This document shows, piece after piece, positions 44,597 to 52,437 of a stretch of DNA of 64,000 nt. The translations under genes were made by a program, and so were the position numbers. Position 1 is the stretch's first letter; each line of letters opens with the position of its first letter. Under the pieces are notes generated by a model that worked only from the letters and a program-made list of their open reading frames with translations, was not told the DNA's origin and made no database searches. Source of the DNA: a bacterium (GTDB lineage: Bacteria > Desulfobacterota > Binatia > DP-6); NCBI GenBank assembly GCA_026129405.1, contig JAHCID010000001.1:310001-374000 (forward strand), read 5' to 3'.

Positions 44597-45841
44597 TCAG
44601 CTCGCACTGCTGGCCGGATGCGACGTGCGTCGCGCCGCGAGCAGGTCGAGCGCCTCGGCGCGCGTGCGCAGGTAGGGCACCTTCGTCTCGGCGATCGCCT
44701 CGAGTCCCGCCGCCACCGCCGGGCTGGCGACCGCCGCCGCCCGCATGCGGTTGGCGCCCGCCGCGGCCAGCATGCGTGCCACCAGACGCGGAATGCCGCT
44801 CGAGGTGTCCTCGAGCCCGCCGAGGTCGACGACCATGCAGTCGTGCCCCGCCTGCGCCAGCCGCTGCACGACGCGCGGCAGGCCGAGCACGATGCGCGCG
44901 AAGGCCGGCAGCGAGGGATTCGGGAAGACCACGACCGGGATGCCGTCGAGCCAGTCGACCCGCGCGTCGGCGGCGTCGTCGCCGGCCTCGAGAGCCGCGG
45001 CGCGTATGGTGTGGACGAGGTCGTTGGCGTTGATCGGCTTCGCGAGCCGTCCCGAGAAGCCGGCCGCCTCCATGCGTGCAGGGTCGACGGTCTCGCCCTC
45101 GGGCACGAGCGCCAGGATGCGCCCGCCTTCGGTGCCGGTGCCGCGGATCGCGGCGAGCGTCTGCCAGCCGTCGAGATCGGGCAGCGACAGCGACAGCAGC
45201 GTCACCGCGGGGCGCTCCTGATCGAAGCGCATGACGGCCTCGCGGCCGTTGGTCGCGGTGAGGACCCGCGCGTGGCTCTCGAGGGCGCTGCGGATGCTGT
45301 CGAGCGAGCGGCCGCTCTCGTCGGCGACCAGCACCGTGATCGTCGCCGGCGGCGCCGAGACGGCGGGAGGCGCCGGACGCGGCGGCGCCGCGGCCGCCGG
45401 AGCCTCCCTGCGCGCGGGCTCGGCGGGCGCCGCCTCGCTCTTCGGCGCAGGCGCCTTGCGGATCGGGGCGACGGGCGGGCCGAGGATCCGGCCCACGGCC
45501 CGGTCGAACACCTCGCGCGTGATCGGCTTCACGAGGTAGGCGCTCACGCCCTGCGACACGACCTCGGAGACGATGTCCTTGGCGGCCTGGGCGGTGGTCA
45601 TGACGACCGGGATGCCGCGCGTGGTGGCGTCGGCGCGCATCAGCTTGAGGACGTCGTTGCCGCTGATCTCGGGCATGCTGATGTCGAGCAGCACGAGGTC
45701 CGGGCGCTCCTCACGGATGGCGGTGATGCCCTCGATGCCGTTGCGCGCCTCGATCACCGTGCAGCCGTACGGGCGCAGGTATGCGACGATGAGCGCGCGG
45801 ACGACCTCGGTGTCCTCGACGACGACGACCTTTTTCTGCAT
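44597..45841 (-). CDS. Response-regulator protein: receiver, degenerate receiver, STAS-like domain
   Basis: 414 residues. Receiver 1 (1-122) is complete: acidic pair Glu9-Asp10, phospho-acceptor Asp53 in LVLLDISMPE, Thr/Ser at about 82-83, Lys105 in LVKP. An Ala/Pro linker (about 122-167) follows. Receiver 2 (about 168-285) keeps ADES and LAKPIN but has Ser217 where the phospho-Asp should be (LLSLSLPD), so it cannot be phosphorylated normally. The last ~110 residues (CMVVDLGGLEDTSSGIPRLVAR, then VPYLRTRAEALDLLAAR) resemble a STAS fold rather than a DNA-binding or GGDEF output. It may act through protein partners. No histidine kinase gene is adjacent. Confidence 0.85.
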   Translation of the reverse strand: MQKKVVVVEDTEVVRALIVAYLRPYGCTVIEARNGIEGITAIREERPDLVLLDISMPEISGNDVLKLMRADATTRGIPVVMTTAQAAKDIVSEVVSQGVSAYLVKPITREVFDRAVGRILGPPVAPIRKAPAPKSEAAPAEPARREAPAAAAPPRPAPPAVSAPPATITVLVADESGRSLDSIRSALESHARVLTATNGREAVMRFDQERPAVTLLSLSLPDLDGWQTLAAIRGTGTEGGRILALVPEGETVDPARMEAAGFSGRLAKPINANDLVHTIRAAALEAGDDAADARVDWLDGIPVVVFPNPSLPAFARIVLGLPRVVQRLAQAGHDCMVVDLGGLEDTSSGIPRLVARMLAAAGANRMRAAAVASPAVAAGLEAIAETKVPYLRTRAEALDLLAARRTSHPASSAS

Positions 45842-46173
45842 CCGACCCGCCCCCCCAAGTCAGCTCGAATCCTCACCTCGACCTGGGGTACCGAGGGATA
45901 TGCAACCTTGGGACCAGGCGTTCGGCATGTCGGAATGCCTGATACTTCGGGCGCGGCGGCGCCGTGCGGGGCACCTTGCATGGTGCGAATGTGACGGCGG
46001 CGCTGAATCGCCGACGGCGCGACGTCACCGCCTCGATGCGAAAATGCATTGCGACGCCGCACACATAGCCTAGTCCGCACTACGGACACGGTGCCGGTAG
46101 CCGAACCTGGATGCGGATGCGGACGCGCCGGGTGCCGCGGCCCCTTGGGATCGGCCGCGACACCCGACGCGCG
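45842..46173. other. Intergenic region between response-regulator and DUF1328 genes
   Basis: No gene found. Short inverted repeats are present, for example GGCAT-GTCGGA-ATGCC near 45927 and CACC-TTGCAT-GGTG near 45975. A less GC-rich patch at about 46035-46085 (GCGAAAATGCATTGC, CACACATAGCCTAG) looks promoter-like. The region upstream of the response regulator probably holds its promoter. Confidence 0.4.
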
Positions 46174-46341
46174 TCATGGAGCGACCGGAGCGCGCCCCAT
46201 GACGAACGCGATGACCAGGAAGACCACGGCCACGACGACCAGGAAATACCCGATCTGGGCCGAGAGCCCGGCGACCCCGCGCTGACCCAGGAGGGCCGCA
46301 ACGATCGCCACCACGAAGAAGATCAGAGCCCACTGAAGCAT
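46174..46341 (-). CDS. DUF1328-family small membrane protein
   Basis: 55-residue peptide, almost all membrane: MLQWALIFFVVAIVAALLGQ and IGYFLVVVAVVFLVIAFVMG are two hydrophobic helices joined by a short Gly/Ala turn (RGVAGLSAQ). This matches DUF1328 (YtjA-like) proteins, which start MLxWALxF, cover the same length and are of unknown, often stress-linked, function. The ribosome-binding site GAGGAGG precedes ATG 46341. It lies downstream of the CopG-like gene on the same strand (76-base gap). Confidence 0.85.
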   Translation of the reverse strand: MLQWALIFFVVAIVAALLGQRGVAGLSAQIGYFLVVVAVVFLVIAFVMGRAPVAP

Positions 46342-46417
46342 GGTGCGCCTCCTCGCGCGGGCACCGTCGCCGCCTTCCGGTGACGGTGTCCCTTCGCCTC
46401 GTCGGTCGTGCCGTCGC

Positions 46418-46606
46418 TCACGGTGTCACTCCCTTTCTGCCGCCGCCCCGGCGGCCGCGCTCCAGGTCGCGGACGTGGGCCAGGTACACGCGGATGGCCT
46501 CGCGGACGAACTCCGACCGGGTCCGCTCCTCCCGTCGCCGGACACGCTCGATGCGGGCCAGCATCGACGGTGGGAGGGAGATGGTCATGGTGCCGCGGGT
46601 TCGCAT
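46418..46606 (-). CDS. Ribbon-helix-helix (CopG-type) protein
   Basis: 62 residues from ATG 46606 (or 56 from ATG 46588). TMTISLPPSMLARIERVRRRE is the beta strand and first helix of a ribbon-helix-helix domain; RTRSEFVREAIRVYLAHV is the turn and second helix. A basic Gly-rich tail follows. Such proteins bind DNA as dimers and often serve as antitoxins or autoregulators; no toxin gene is adjacent, so a free-standing regulator is more likely. It is divergent from the epimerase gene at 46846, with about 240 bases between. Confidence 0.83.
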   Translation of the reverse strand: MRTRGTMTISLPPSMLARIERVRRREERTRSEFVREAIRVYLAHVRDLERGRRGGGRKGVTP

Positions 46607-46845
46607 GGTTGCTCGTGTGGTCAGCGCAGTAGAAAGCGAGCCGCGTGCCAGGGCGATCTGCGTGATTCCGCGAGGATTTTCCCGTCCGCGCGACGGGCAG
46701 GAATTACAGCCGCGTCCCGGACTGACAACCGGTCGCATCGGGTGAGACCCGCAGGGCTGGTGGAACTTCGGGCGGCGGCCCGCAACAATGGCCGTCGGTC
46801 CGGCAGCGGTCCGGGCCGCCACGGTCCAGAAAGAAGGGAAACGGG

Positions 46846-47862
46846 ATGAAGGTACTCGTCACGGGCGCAGCCGGGTTCATCGGCTCTTTCACGTCGCACC
46901 GGTTGCTCGACCGCGGTGACGAGGTCGTCGGCCTCGACAACCTGAACGACTACTACGACGTGACCCTCAAGCAGGCGCGCCTGGCGCGTCTCGAGAAGCC
47001 CGGCTTCCGCTTCGCGAAGCTCGACCTGGCCGACCGCCCCGGCATGGAGGCACTGTTCCAGCAGGAGCGCTTCGACCGCGTCATCCACCTCGGCGCCCAG
47101 GCCGGCGTGCGCTACTCGATGGAGAACCCGCACGCCTACGTCGACAGCAACGTCGTCGGCACGCTGAACGTCCTCGAGGGCTGCCGGCACACGAAGGTGC
47201 AGCACCTGGTCTACGCCTCGACCAGCTCGGTGTACGGCGCCAACACGAAGATGCCGTTCTCGGTGCACCAGAACGTCGACCACCCGCTGTCGCTCTATGC
47301 CGCGACCAAGAAGGGCACCGAGCTGATGGCGCACACCTACGCCACGCTCTACGGCCTGCCGACGACGGGCCTGCGCTTCTTCACGGTGTACGGGCCGTGG
47401 GGCCGTCCCGACATGGCGCTCTTCCTCTTCGCCAAGGCGATCCTCGCCGGGCAGCCGATCAACGTCTTCAACCACGGCCACCACAAGCGCGACTTCACCT
47501 ACGTCGAGGACATCGTCTCGGGCGTCGTCGGCTGCATGGACAACGTCGCCACCGGCAACCCCGACTGGAACTCCGAGGCGCCGGATCCGGCGACCAGCAA
47601 GTCGCCCTACCGCATCTACAACATCGGCAACGCGCAGCCCGTCGAGCTGCTGCGCTACATCCAGCTGCTGGAGGAGTGCCTCGGCAAGAAGGCCGAGATG
47701 AACATGCTGCCGCTCCAGCCCGGCGACGTGCCCGACACCTGGGCCGACGTCGAGGACCTCGCGCGCGACGTCAGCTACCGGCCGAACACGCCGGTCGAGG
47801 TCGGCGTGCGACGGTTCGTCGACTGGTACCTCGAGTACCACGGCGTGCAGCCGAAACGCTGA
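46846..47862 (+). CDS. UDP-glucuronate 4-epimerase-like NAD-dependent epimerase
   Basis: 338-residue extended SDR enzyme. [22 protein letters not shown] is the NAD-binding GxxGxx[19 protein letters not shown] is the segment typical of UDP-glucuronate 4-epimerases, and the catalytic Tyr151/Lys155 pair is in SLYAATKK after [33 protein letters not shown] and [14 protein letters not shown] confirm the subgroup. It would make UDP-galacturonate from UDP-glucuronate for capsule or LPS sugars. A purine-rich AGAAGGGAAACGGG precedes ATG 46846. No glycan cluster surrounds it. Confidence 0.95.
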   Translation: MKVLVTGAAGFIGSFTSHRLLDRGDEVVGLDNLNDYYDVTLKQARLARLEKPGFRFAKLDLADRPGMEALFQQERFDRVIHLGAQAGVRYSMENPHAYVDSNVVGTLNVLEGCRHTKVQHLVYASTSSVYGANTKMPFSVHQNVDHPLSLYAATKKGTELMAHTYATLYGLPTTGLRFFTVYGPWGRPDMALFLFAKAILAGQPINVFNHGHHKRDFTYVEDIVSGVVGCMDNVATGNPDWNSEAPDPATSKSPYRIYNIGNAQPVELLRYIQLLEECLGKKAEMNMLPLQPGDVPDTWADVEDLARDVSYRPNTPVEVGVRRFVDWYLEYHGVQPKR

Positions 47863-48018
47863 CGGCGGCGGGCCGCGTCGGGCACGCGCGCGCTCCGGGA
47901 CGCGCACGAGAACGCGGGCGGTCGGCGCGGGAACGCGCCAGGGAGCGAGCCTCCTCGCCAGGAAGGAAGCCGACTTTCGCGTTGACCCCGTCGCAACCCC
48001 GGCGTTAGCGTCGGCCCC

Positions 48019-49170
48019 ATGCGGCCCGCCGCGCTCCTCGTGATCGCCCTCCTCCTCGTCGCCGGCCCCGCCGCCGCCAGGAAGCCGCCGCGCTGTCCCG
48101 ACGGCAGCTGAGTGATCTTCGGCCAGCGCCTGCTTCCCGGCGCACCAGGCGGATCGGCCCGCGGCGGCGGCATGCAGATCGCCGCCGGCGCGACGGTCGT
48201 CCTGCGCAACTGCCGCGTCGAGCTCAACTCGGCGGCCGGCGGTCTCGGCGGCAAGGGCGGCGAGGGCGGACGCGGGGGCGACGGCGGCAGCGGCGGTCGC
48301 GGCGGCAGCGGCGAGGGCACCGATGCGGGTCACGGCGGGAACGGCGCGACCGGCGGCCTCGCCACCAAGGGTGGCGACGGCGGAGACGGCGGCGGCGCCG
48401 AAGGCGGCGGCATCTACAACGCCGGCAACCTCACGCTCGAGAGCTGTCTGTTCGCCGCCAACAGCGTCTTCGGCGGCGGCGGTGGCCGCGCCGGCTTCGG
48501 CGGCACTGGCGGCCGCGGCGGCGGCTCGCTCTCGAACGCCCCGACCGGCACGAACGGCGGCAACGGCGGGGACGGTGGCGACGGCGCCGACGGACGGCCC
48601 GGTACCGAGGGCGGCAACGGCGGCACCGGCGGCGGCGGCTTCGGCGGCGCGAGCTTCAACACCGGAACGCTGACCGTGAGCGACACGACCTTCCGCAACA
48701 ACCTGGCCACCGGCAACAACGGCGGCTTCGGCCGCACGGCCGGCAGCGGTGGCAGCGGCGGCGACGGTGCCGCCGGCGGCATCGAAGGAGCGAACGACGC
48801 CGGCAAGCACGGCGGCGAGGGCGGCAATGGCGCCGACGGCGCTGCAGGCGGCTCGAACGGCGCCGGCGGCGACGCCATCGGCGCCGCGATCTTCAGCACC
48901 GTCCAGCCGTCGCTCACCGGCGTCACGTTCCTCCTGAACGCGTGCACCGCCGGCACGGGCGGCACGAACAGCTGCACGCCGGGCGGCTTCTCCTGCTTCG
49001 GCGCCGGCGGCACGCGCGGCCGCAAGGGCGCCGGCGGCACCAACTGGCCCCTCGGCGACGGCCACGCGCCCGACGGCACGGACGGCATGGATGGAGCGGA
49101 CGGCGCCGCCGGTCTCGCCGGCACGGCCGCGGACGCCAACTGCCACGCCGGCGGCGGCACCTGCTCCTGA
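48019..49170 (+). pseudogene. Glycine-rich beta-helix surface protein interrupted by an in-frame TGA
   Basis: ATG 48019 starts a signal peptide (MRPAALLVIALLLVAGPAAA) followed by RKPPRCPDGS and then TGA at 48109-48111. The same frame continues with VIFGQRLLPGAPGGSARGGG for 353 codons to TGA 49168-49170. The body alternates GGxGGxGG runs with beta-helix rungs such as GGGIYNAGNLTLESCLFAANS and FNTGTLTVSDTTFRNNLATG, like polymorphic-membrane or PE_PGRS-like proteins. A single TGG-to-TGA change would explain the stop. If a GTG at 48112 were used the protein would lack its signal peptide. Probably a recent nonsense mutation or a sequencing error. Confidence 0.7.
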
Positions 49171-49342
49171 GCCGGCCAGCCCGGTCCAAACCAGGTCCAC
49201 GCGAGCCTTGCCCGGCCTCGAGGACGGCCTGTCGATCGGGCCGGTCCTGGATGATCGTCCGCGGGGGGACGGGACGATGGGCGAGTCGATGCGGACGTGC
49301 GCGGAGACGTTCCGCGCCGCGCGCGGCCGACCGGCATTGCGG

Positions 49343-50080
49343 CTAGCGCGGCCGCAGCAGGTAGAAGACGTACCCGTACGACGAGCCGTGACGCCGCCAG
49401 AGATCGATCTCGCGGCGCGTCTCGGCGACGGCGGCGCGCAGCGACGCGTCGGCCTCGGGCATCAGCTCCGCGAGACGTGCGTCGAGCGGCGCGTAGTAGC
49501 CGTCCCACCAGGCCGATGCCGGCAGCGCGAAGGCGTCGAGCACGATCCAGCCGGCCTCGGCGATGACGCGACGATCGTCCGCCTCGTCGGCCATCGCCGG
49601 ATGGGCCGCGCCCCAGAACGCGGCCGCCTCGGCGGGCGGATCGTCCGTCGTCCAGGTGAGCTCGGTTGCCGCCAACCGTCCGCCGGGCGCCAGCAGCGGC
49701 CGCCAGCGGCGCTGGCCGTCGGCGAGGCCGAGGTGGTAGATGGCGCCCTCGCTCCAGACGAGGTCGTAGCTGCCGGGCGCGTCGTCGAGCGCAGCGAAGT
49801 CGGCGCAGCGCGTGCGGATGCGATGCCCGAGCCCGGCGCGCGACGCGGCCGCGTCGAGCTCGTCGAGAAAGGGCCGATGCCGATCGACGGCGACGATCGG
49901 CGGCCCGTCCAGCGCCGCGGCGAGCGTCAGGGTCTGCGCACCGCCGCCGCAGCCGAGGTCGATCACGCGCGGGCGCGGCGGCAGGGGCCCCAGGCGGCGC
50001 AGCGCTTCGCGCGTGGCGTCGTCGCTGCCGGGCGCGTAGCGCGGCAGGCCGCGAAAGATGCGCAGGAGCGCGTCGCTCAC
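49343..50080 (-). CDS. Class I SAM-dependent methyltransferase
   Basis: About 245 residues. VIDLGCGGGAQTLTLAAAL is SAM motif I, with IVAVDRHRPFLDEL as motif II and YDLVWSEGAIYHLGL and LLAPGGRLAATELTW as later motifs. The N-terminus LLRIFRGLPRYAPGSDDATREAL matches small-molecule methyltransferases of the Methyltransf_11/25 type. Start chosen at GTG 50080, where family similarity begins; a GTG at 50116 overlaps the upstream stop (GTGA) and would add 12 residues with coupled translation. It follows the alcohol dehydrogenase gene on the same strand. Confidence 0.87.
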   Translation of the reverse strand: MSDALLRIFRGLPRYAPGSDDATREALRRLGPLPPRPRVIDLGCGGGAQTLTLAAALDGPPIVAVDRHRPFLDELDAAASRAGLGHRIRTRCADFAALDDAPGSYDLVWSEGAIYHLGLADGQRRWRPLLAPGGRLAATELTWTTDDPPAEAAAFWGAAHPAMADEADDRRVIAEAGWIVLDAFALPASAWWDGYYAPLDARLAELMPEADASLRAAVAETRREIDLWRRHGSSYGYVFYLLRPR

Positions 50081-50112
50081 GCCCGGGGTGTAGCGCGGCG
50101 ACGCCGCCCGCG

Positions 50113-51129
50113 TCACGCCAGCTGAAGGACCGCCCGGAAGCGCGCCTTGCCGCTCTCCATCCGCTCGAGCGCCTCGTTCGCCTGCTCGAGCGGGAAGATC
50201 TCGGTCATCGGACGGACGCCGGTGTCGACGGCGAACTGCAGCGTCTCCTCGGAGTCCTTCGCGTGGCCGCTCGGCCAGGCGCGCAGCGACTGGCGGCGGA
50301 GGATCATCGGGACCGTCGAGATCGGCAGCGGCTCGGCGACGGCGCCGAGGACGAGCATCTGCCCGGAGACGCCGAGGCCGCCCATCGCCTCGACCACGGT
50401 CGGGCCGTGGACGATGGTCGAGACGATGAGCTTCGCGCCGCCGAGCTTCGCCAGCGCCGCGCCGGCCGGCGTCTTGGTGGTGTCGATGTAGTCGTCGGCG
50501 CCGAGCTGCTCGGCGAGGGGGGCCTTGTCGTCGCCCCGCGCGATGCCGATCGTGCGCAGGCCCATCTTGTGGGCGAACTGCACGGCGAGGTGACCGAGGC
50601 CGCCGAGGCCGAGCACCGCCACCAGCTCGCCGGGGCGGACCCCGGTATGGCGGATCGAGTTGAACGTCGTGACCCCGGCGCACATGAGCGGAGCCGCTTC
50701 GACGAACCCGAGCGCGTCGGGGATGCGCGCCAGCGCCTCGGCGCGCGCCACCATCCAGGTGGCGTACCCGCCGTCGTAGGCGAAGCCGGTGACCTTCTCC
50801 TCGACGCAGGTGACGAAGTCGCCGACGCGGCAGGAGTCGCACACGAAGCAGTGGCCGCCGTGCCAGCCGACGCCGACGCGGTCGCCCGGCTTCCACGGCC
50901 GCACGCCCGCCCCGACCTTCTCCACGACCGCCGCGACCTCGTGGCCGGGCACGCGCGGCAGCGTCAGACCGGGAAACGCCCCGCCCCTCACGAACAGGTC
51001 GCTGTGGCAGACGCCGCAGGCGTGGACCTTGAGGAGGACCCACCCGGGCCCGGGCTCGGGGACGTCGCGCGTCTCGATCTCGAGGGGAGCGTTCGCCTTC
51101 TGGAAGACGGCCACCGTCATCTTCGCCAT
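50113..51129 (-). CDS. Zinc-dependent alcohol dehydrogenase (AdhP-like)
   Basis: 338 residues of the medium-chain dehydrogenase family. Catalytic zinc ligands are Cys41 in CGVCHSD and the GHE of VPGHEVAAVVEKVG. The structural zinc loop CFVCDSCRVGDFVTC has four Cys. VLGLGGLGHLAVQFAHKMGL is the NAD(P)-binding GxGGLG motif, followed by IGIARGDDK. Oxidises alcohols or reduces aldehydes; chain-length preference unknown. ATG 51129 is chosen, with ATG 51120 three codons later as an alternative. Upstream of and probably cotranscribed with the methyltransferase gene. Confidence 0.94.
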   Translation of the reverse strand: MAKMTVAVFQKANAPLEIETRDVPEPGPGWVLLKVHACGVCHSDLFVRGGAFPGLTLPRVPGHEVAAVVEKVGAGVRPWKPGDRVGVGWHGGHCFVCDSCRVGDFVTCVEEKVTGFAYDGGYATWMVARAEALARIPDALGFVEAAPLMCAGVTTFNSIRHTGVRPGELVAVLGLGGLGHLAVQFAHKMGLRTIGIARGDDKAPLAEQLGADDYIDTTKTPAGAALAKLGGAKLIVSTIVHGPTVVEAMGGLGVSGQMLVLGAVAEPLPISTVPMILRRQSLRAWPSGHAKDSEETLQFAVDTGVRPMTEIFPLEQANEALERMESGKARFRAVLQLA

Positions 51130-51248
51130 GCGCGCACCCTGCCACGATCTCGCGACCACTCAACCCGCCGTCGGCGACGCCGCGCGCGCGCCGCGCGCTG
51201 CGCGCCGTCCCCGTGACAGGCGCGCCGCGGCTCCGCTATGCCGGGGCG

Positions 51249-52121
51249 ATGCGGCCCGAGGATCTGCCCTTCGCGCCCGACGCGTTCGCGCCGCCGGCGA
51301 CGCGGCCGCCGGTGCGCGTCACCTGGCTCGGCACCGCCGGCTTCGCGATCGAGCACGACGGCACGACGGTGCTGATCGACCCCTACGTGACCCGCGCCTC
51401 GCTGTGGAGCTGCGTGCGGGCGCCGCTCGCCAGCGACGCCGCGGCCGTCGCACGCTGGGCGCCGCGCGCCGACGCCATCGTCACCGGCCACACGCACTTC
51501 GACCACGCCCTCGACGTGCCGGCGATCGCGCGCGCCACCGGCGCGACGGTCTACGGCTCGCGCTCGTGCGCCGCGCTGTGCCGGATCGACGGCGTACCCG
51601 ACGGCCGCGTCGTCGACGTCGAGAGCGCGCTCCGCGGCGAGCCGGTGCGGGCGCAGGTGGGGCCGTTCGCGCTCCGCTTCGTACCGAGCGCGCACTCGGC
51701 GCTGCTCCTCGGCCGCATCCCGTTCCCCGGCGAGATCGCCGACTGCGACCAGGTGCCGATGCGCGCGCAGCGCTACCGCTGCGGCGCCGTCTTCGGCGTC
51801 GAGATCACCGTCGCCGGCAAGCGCCTCTACCACCTCGGCAGCGCGAACCTGGTCGACGCCCAGCGCGTGCCCGGCGTCGATCTGCTGCTCATGTGCGTCG
51901 CGGGCTGGACGTCGACGCGCGACTTTCCGACCCGCGTGCTGTCGGCGTTCGCGCCCGGCGCGATCCTGCTCTCGCACTGGGACGACTTCTTCCGCCCCAT
52001 GGAGGCGGGCGCGCGCCCGCTGCCCGCGCTCGCCTTTCCTCGCCTCGTCGACGCGCTCGGTGCCGCCGGCCGGGACGTCCGGCTCGGCACGGTCCCGATC
52101 GGCGGAACCGTCGCGCTGTGA
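51249..52121 (+). CDS. MBL-fold metallo-hydrolase
   Basis: 290 residues. VRVTWLGTAGFAIEHDGTTVLIDPY opens the metallo-beta-lactamase fold; GHTHFDHALDVP is the HxHxDH metal motif; FVPSAHSALLLGR and LLMCVAGWTSTRD, then ILLSHWDDFF, supply the later ligands. It resembles the UlaG/RomA-like beta-lactamase_2 subgroup acting on phosphoesters, lactones or acyl-amides. Substrate unknown. ATG 51249 (MRPEDLPFAPDAF) is preferred; an upstream GTG at 51213 would add 12 residues. Divergent from the alcohol dehydrogenase gene. Confidence 0.85.
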   Translation: MRPEDLPFAPDAFAPPATRPPVRVTWLGTAGFAIEHDGTTVLIDPYVTRASLWSCVRAPLASDAAAVARWAPRADAIVTGHTHFDHALDVPAIARATGATVYGSRSCAALCRIDGVPDGRVVDVESALRGEPVRAQVGPFALRFVPSAHSALLLGRIPFPGEIADCDQVPMRAQRYRCGAVFGVEITVAGKRLYHLGSANLVDAQRVPGVDLLLMCVAGWTSTRDFPTRVLSAFAPGAILLSHWDDFFRPMEAGARPLPALAFPRLVDALGAAGRDVRLGTVPIGGTVAL

Positions 52122-52437
52122 CGCGGTCGGGGCGCCGCCTGTGCCGCGTAGTTTCCGCACCCCATCGGAGAACCGGGATCCGGGTACGCGATCCCCACTT
52201 CCAAAGCGGGGATTGAACCCTTTCAGCACGGTGGTGAGCCGAGCAGGGCTCCCAGCTCGGCCATAAAATCACCCTTCTCAGACACAAAGGCCGTGGTAGA
52301 CTCTGCGAGCCGTTCCAGGAGAAAGCAACGTAGGCTCTCGCACGACACGCGGGCGGGCGCGACGTTGGCGCGTACGAGAACGACACCAGCTCACTCCGCT
52401 CGCAAGAGCCATAGGTGAACGGAGAAGCTTCGCGCAC
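52122..52437. other. Gene-free boundary region where base composition drops
   Basis: No gene found in any frame. At 52191-52213 a near-perfect hairpin (ATCCCCACTT, CCA, AAGCGGGGAT; 9 of 10 pairs) could terminate the MBL gene or the opposite-strand gene. Beyond it the sequence becomes visibly less GC-rich (for example 52260-52330) and stays so to about 56300. This looks like the left boundary of an acquired segment. No direct repeats, tRNA or integrase were recognised here. Confidence 0.5.

Noticed and set aside
46418-46606. Toxin-antitoxin module with the ribbon-helix-helix gene
   Set aside because: The neighbouring small gene is a DUF1328 membrane peptide 76 bases away, not a RelE, ParE or PIN-type toxin.
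48109-48111. TGA as a selenocysteine codon or recoded Trp
   Set aside because: Selenocysteine next to CPDGS has no redox logic here, no obvious SECIS-like hairpin was recognised just downstream, and many other genes in the window end at TGA, so the code is standard.
48240-49150. Tandem DNA repeat or CRISPR-like array
   Set aside because: The repetition is irregular GGx-coding sequence of a glycine-rich protein, without fixed repeat and spacer lengths.
52180-52230. tRNA-like T-arm (GGGTTCAATCCCC on the minus strand)
   Set aside because: No acceptor, D or anticodon stem can be folded around it; the sequence is better explained by the ATCCCC...GGGGAT hairpin at 52191-52213.
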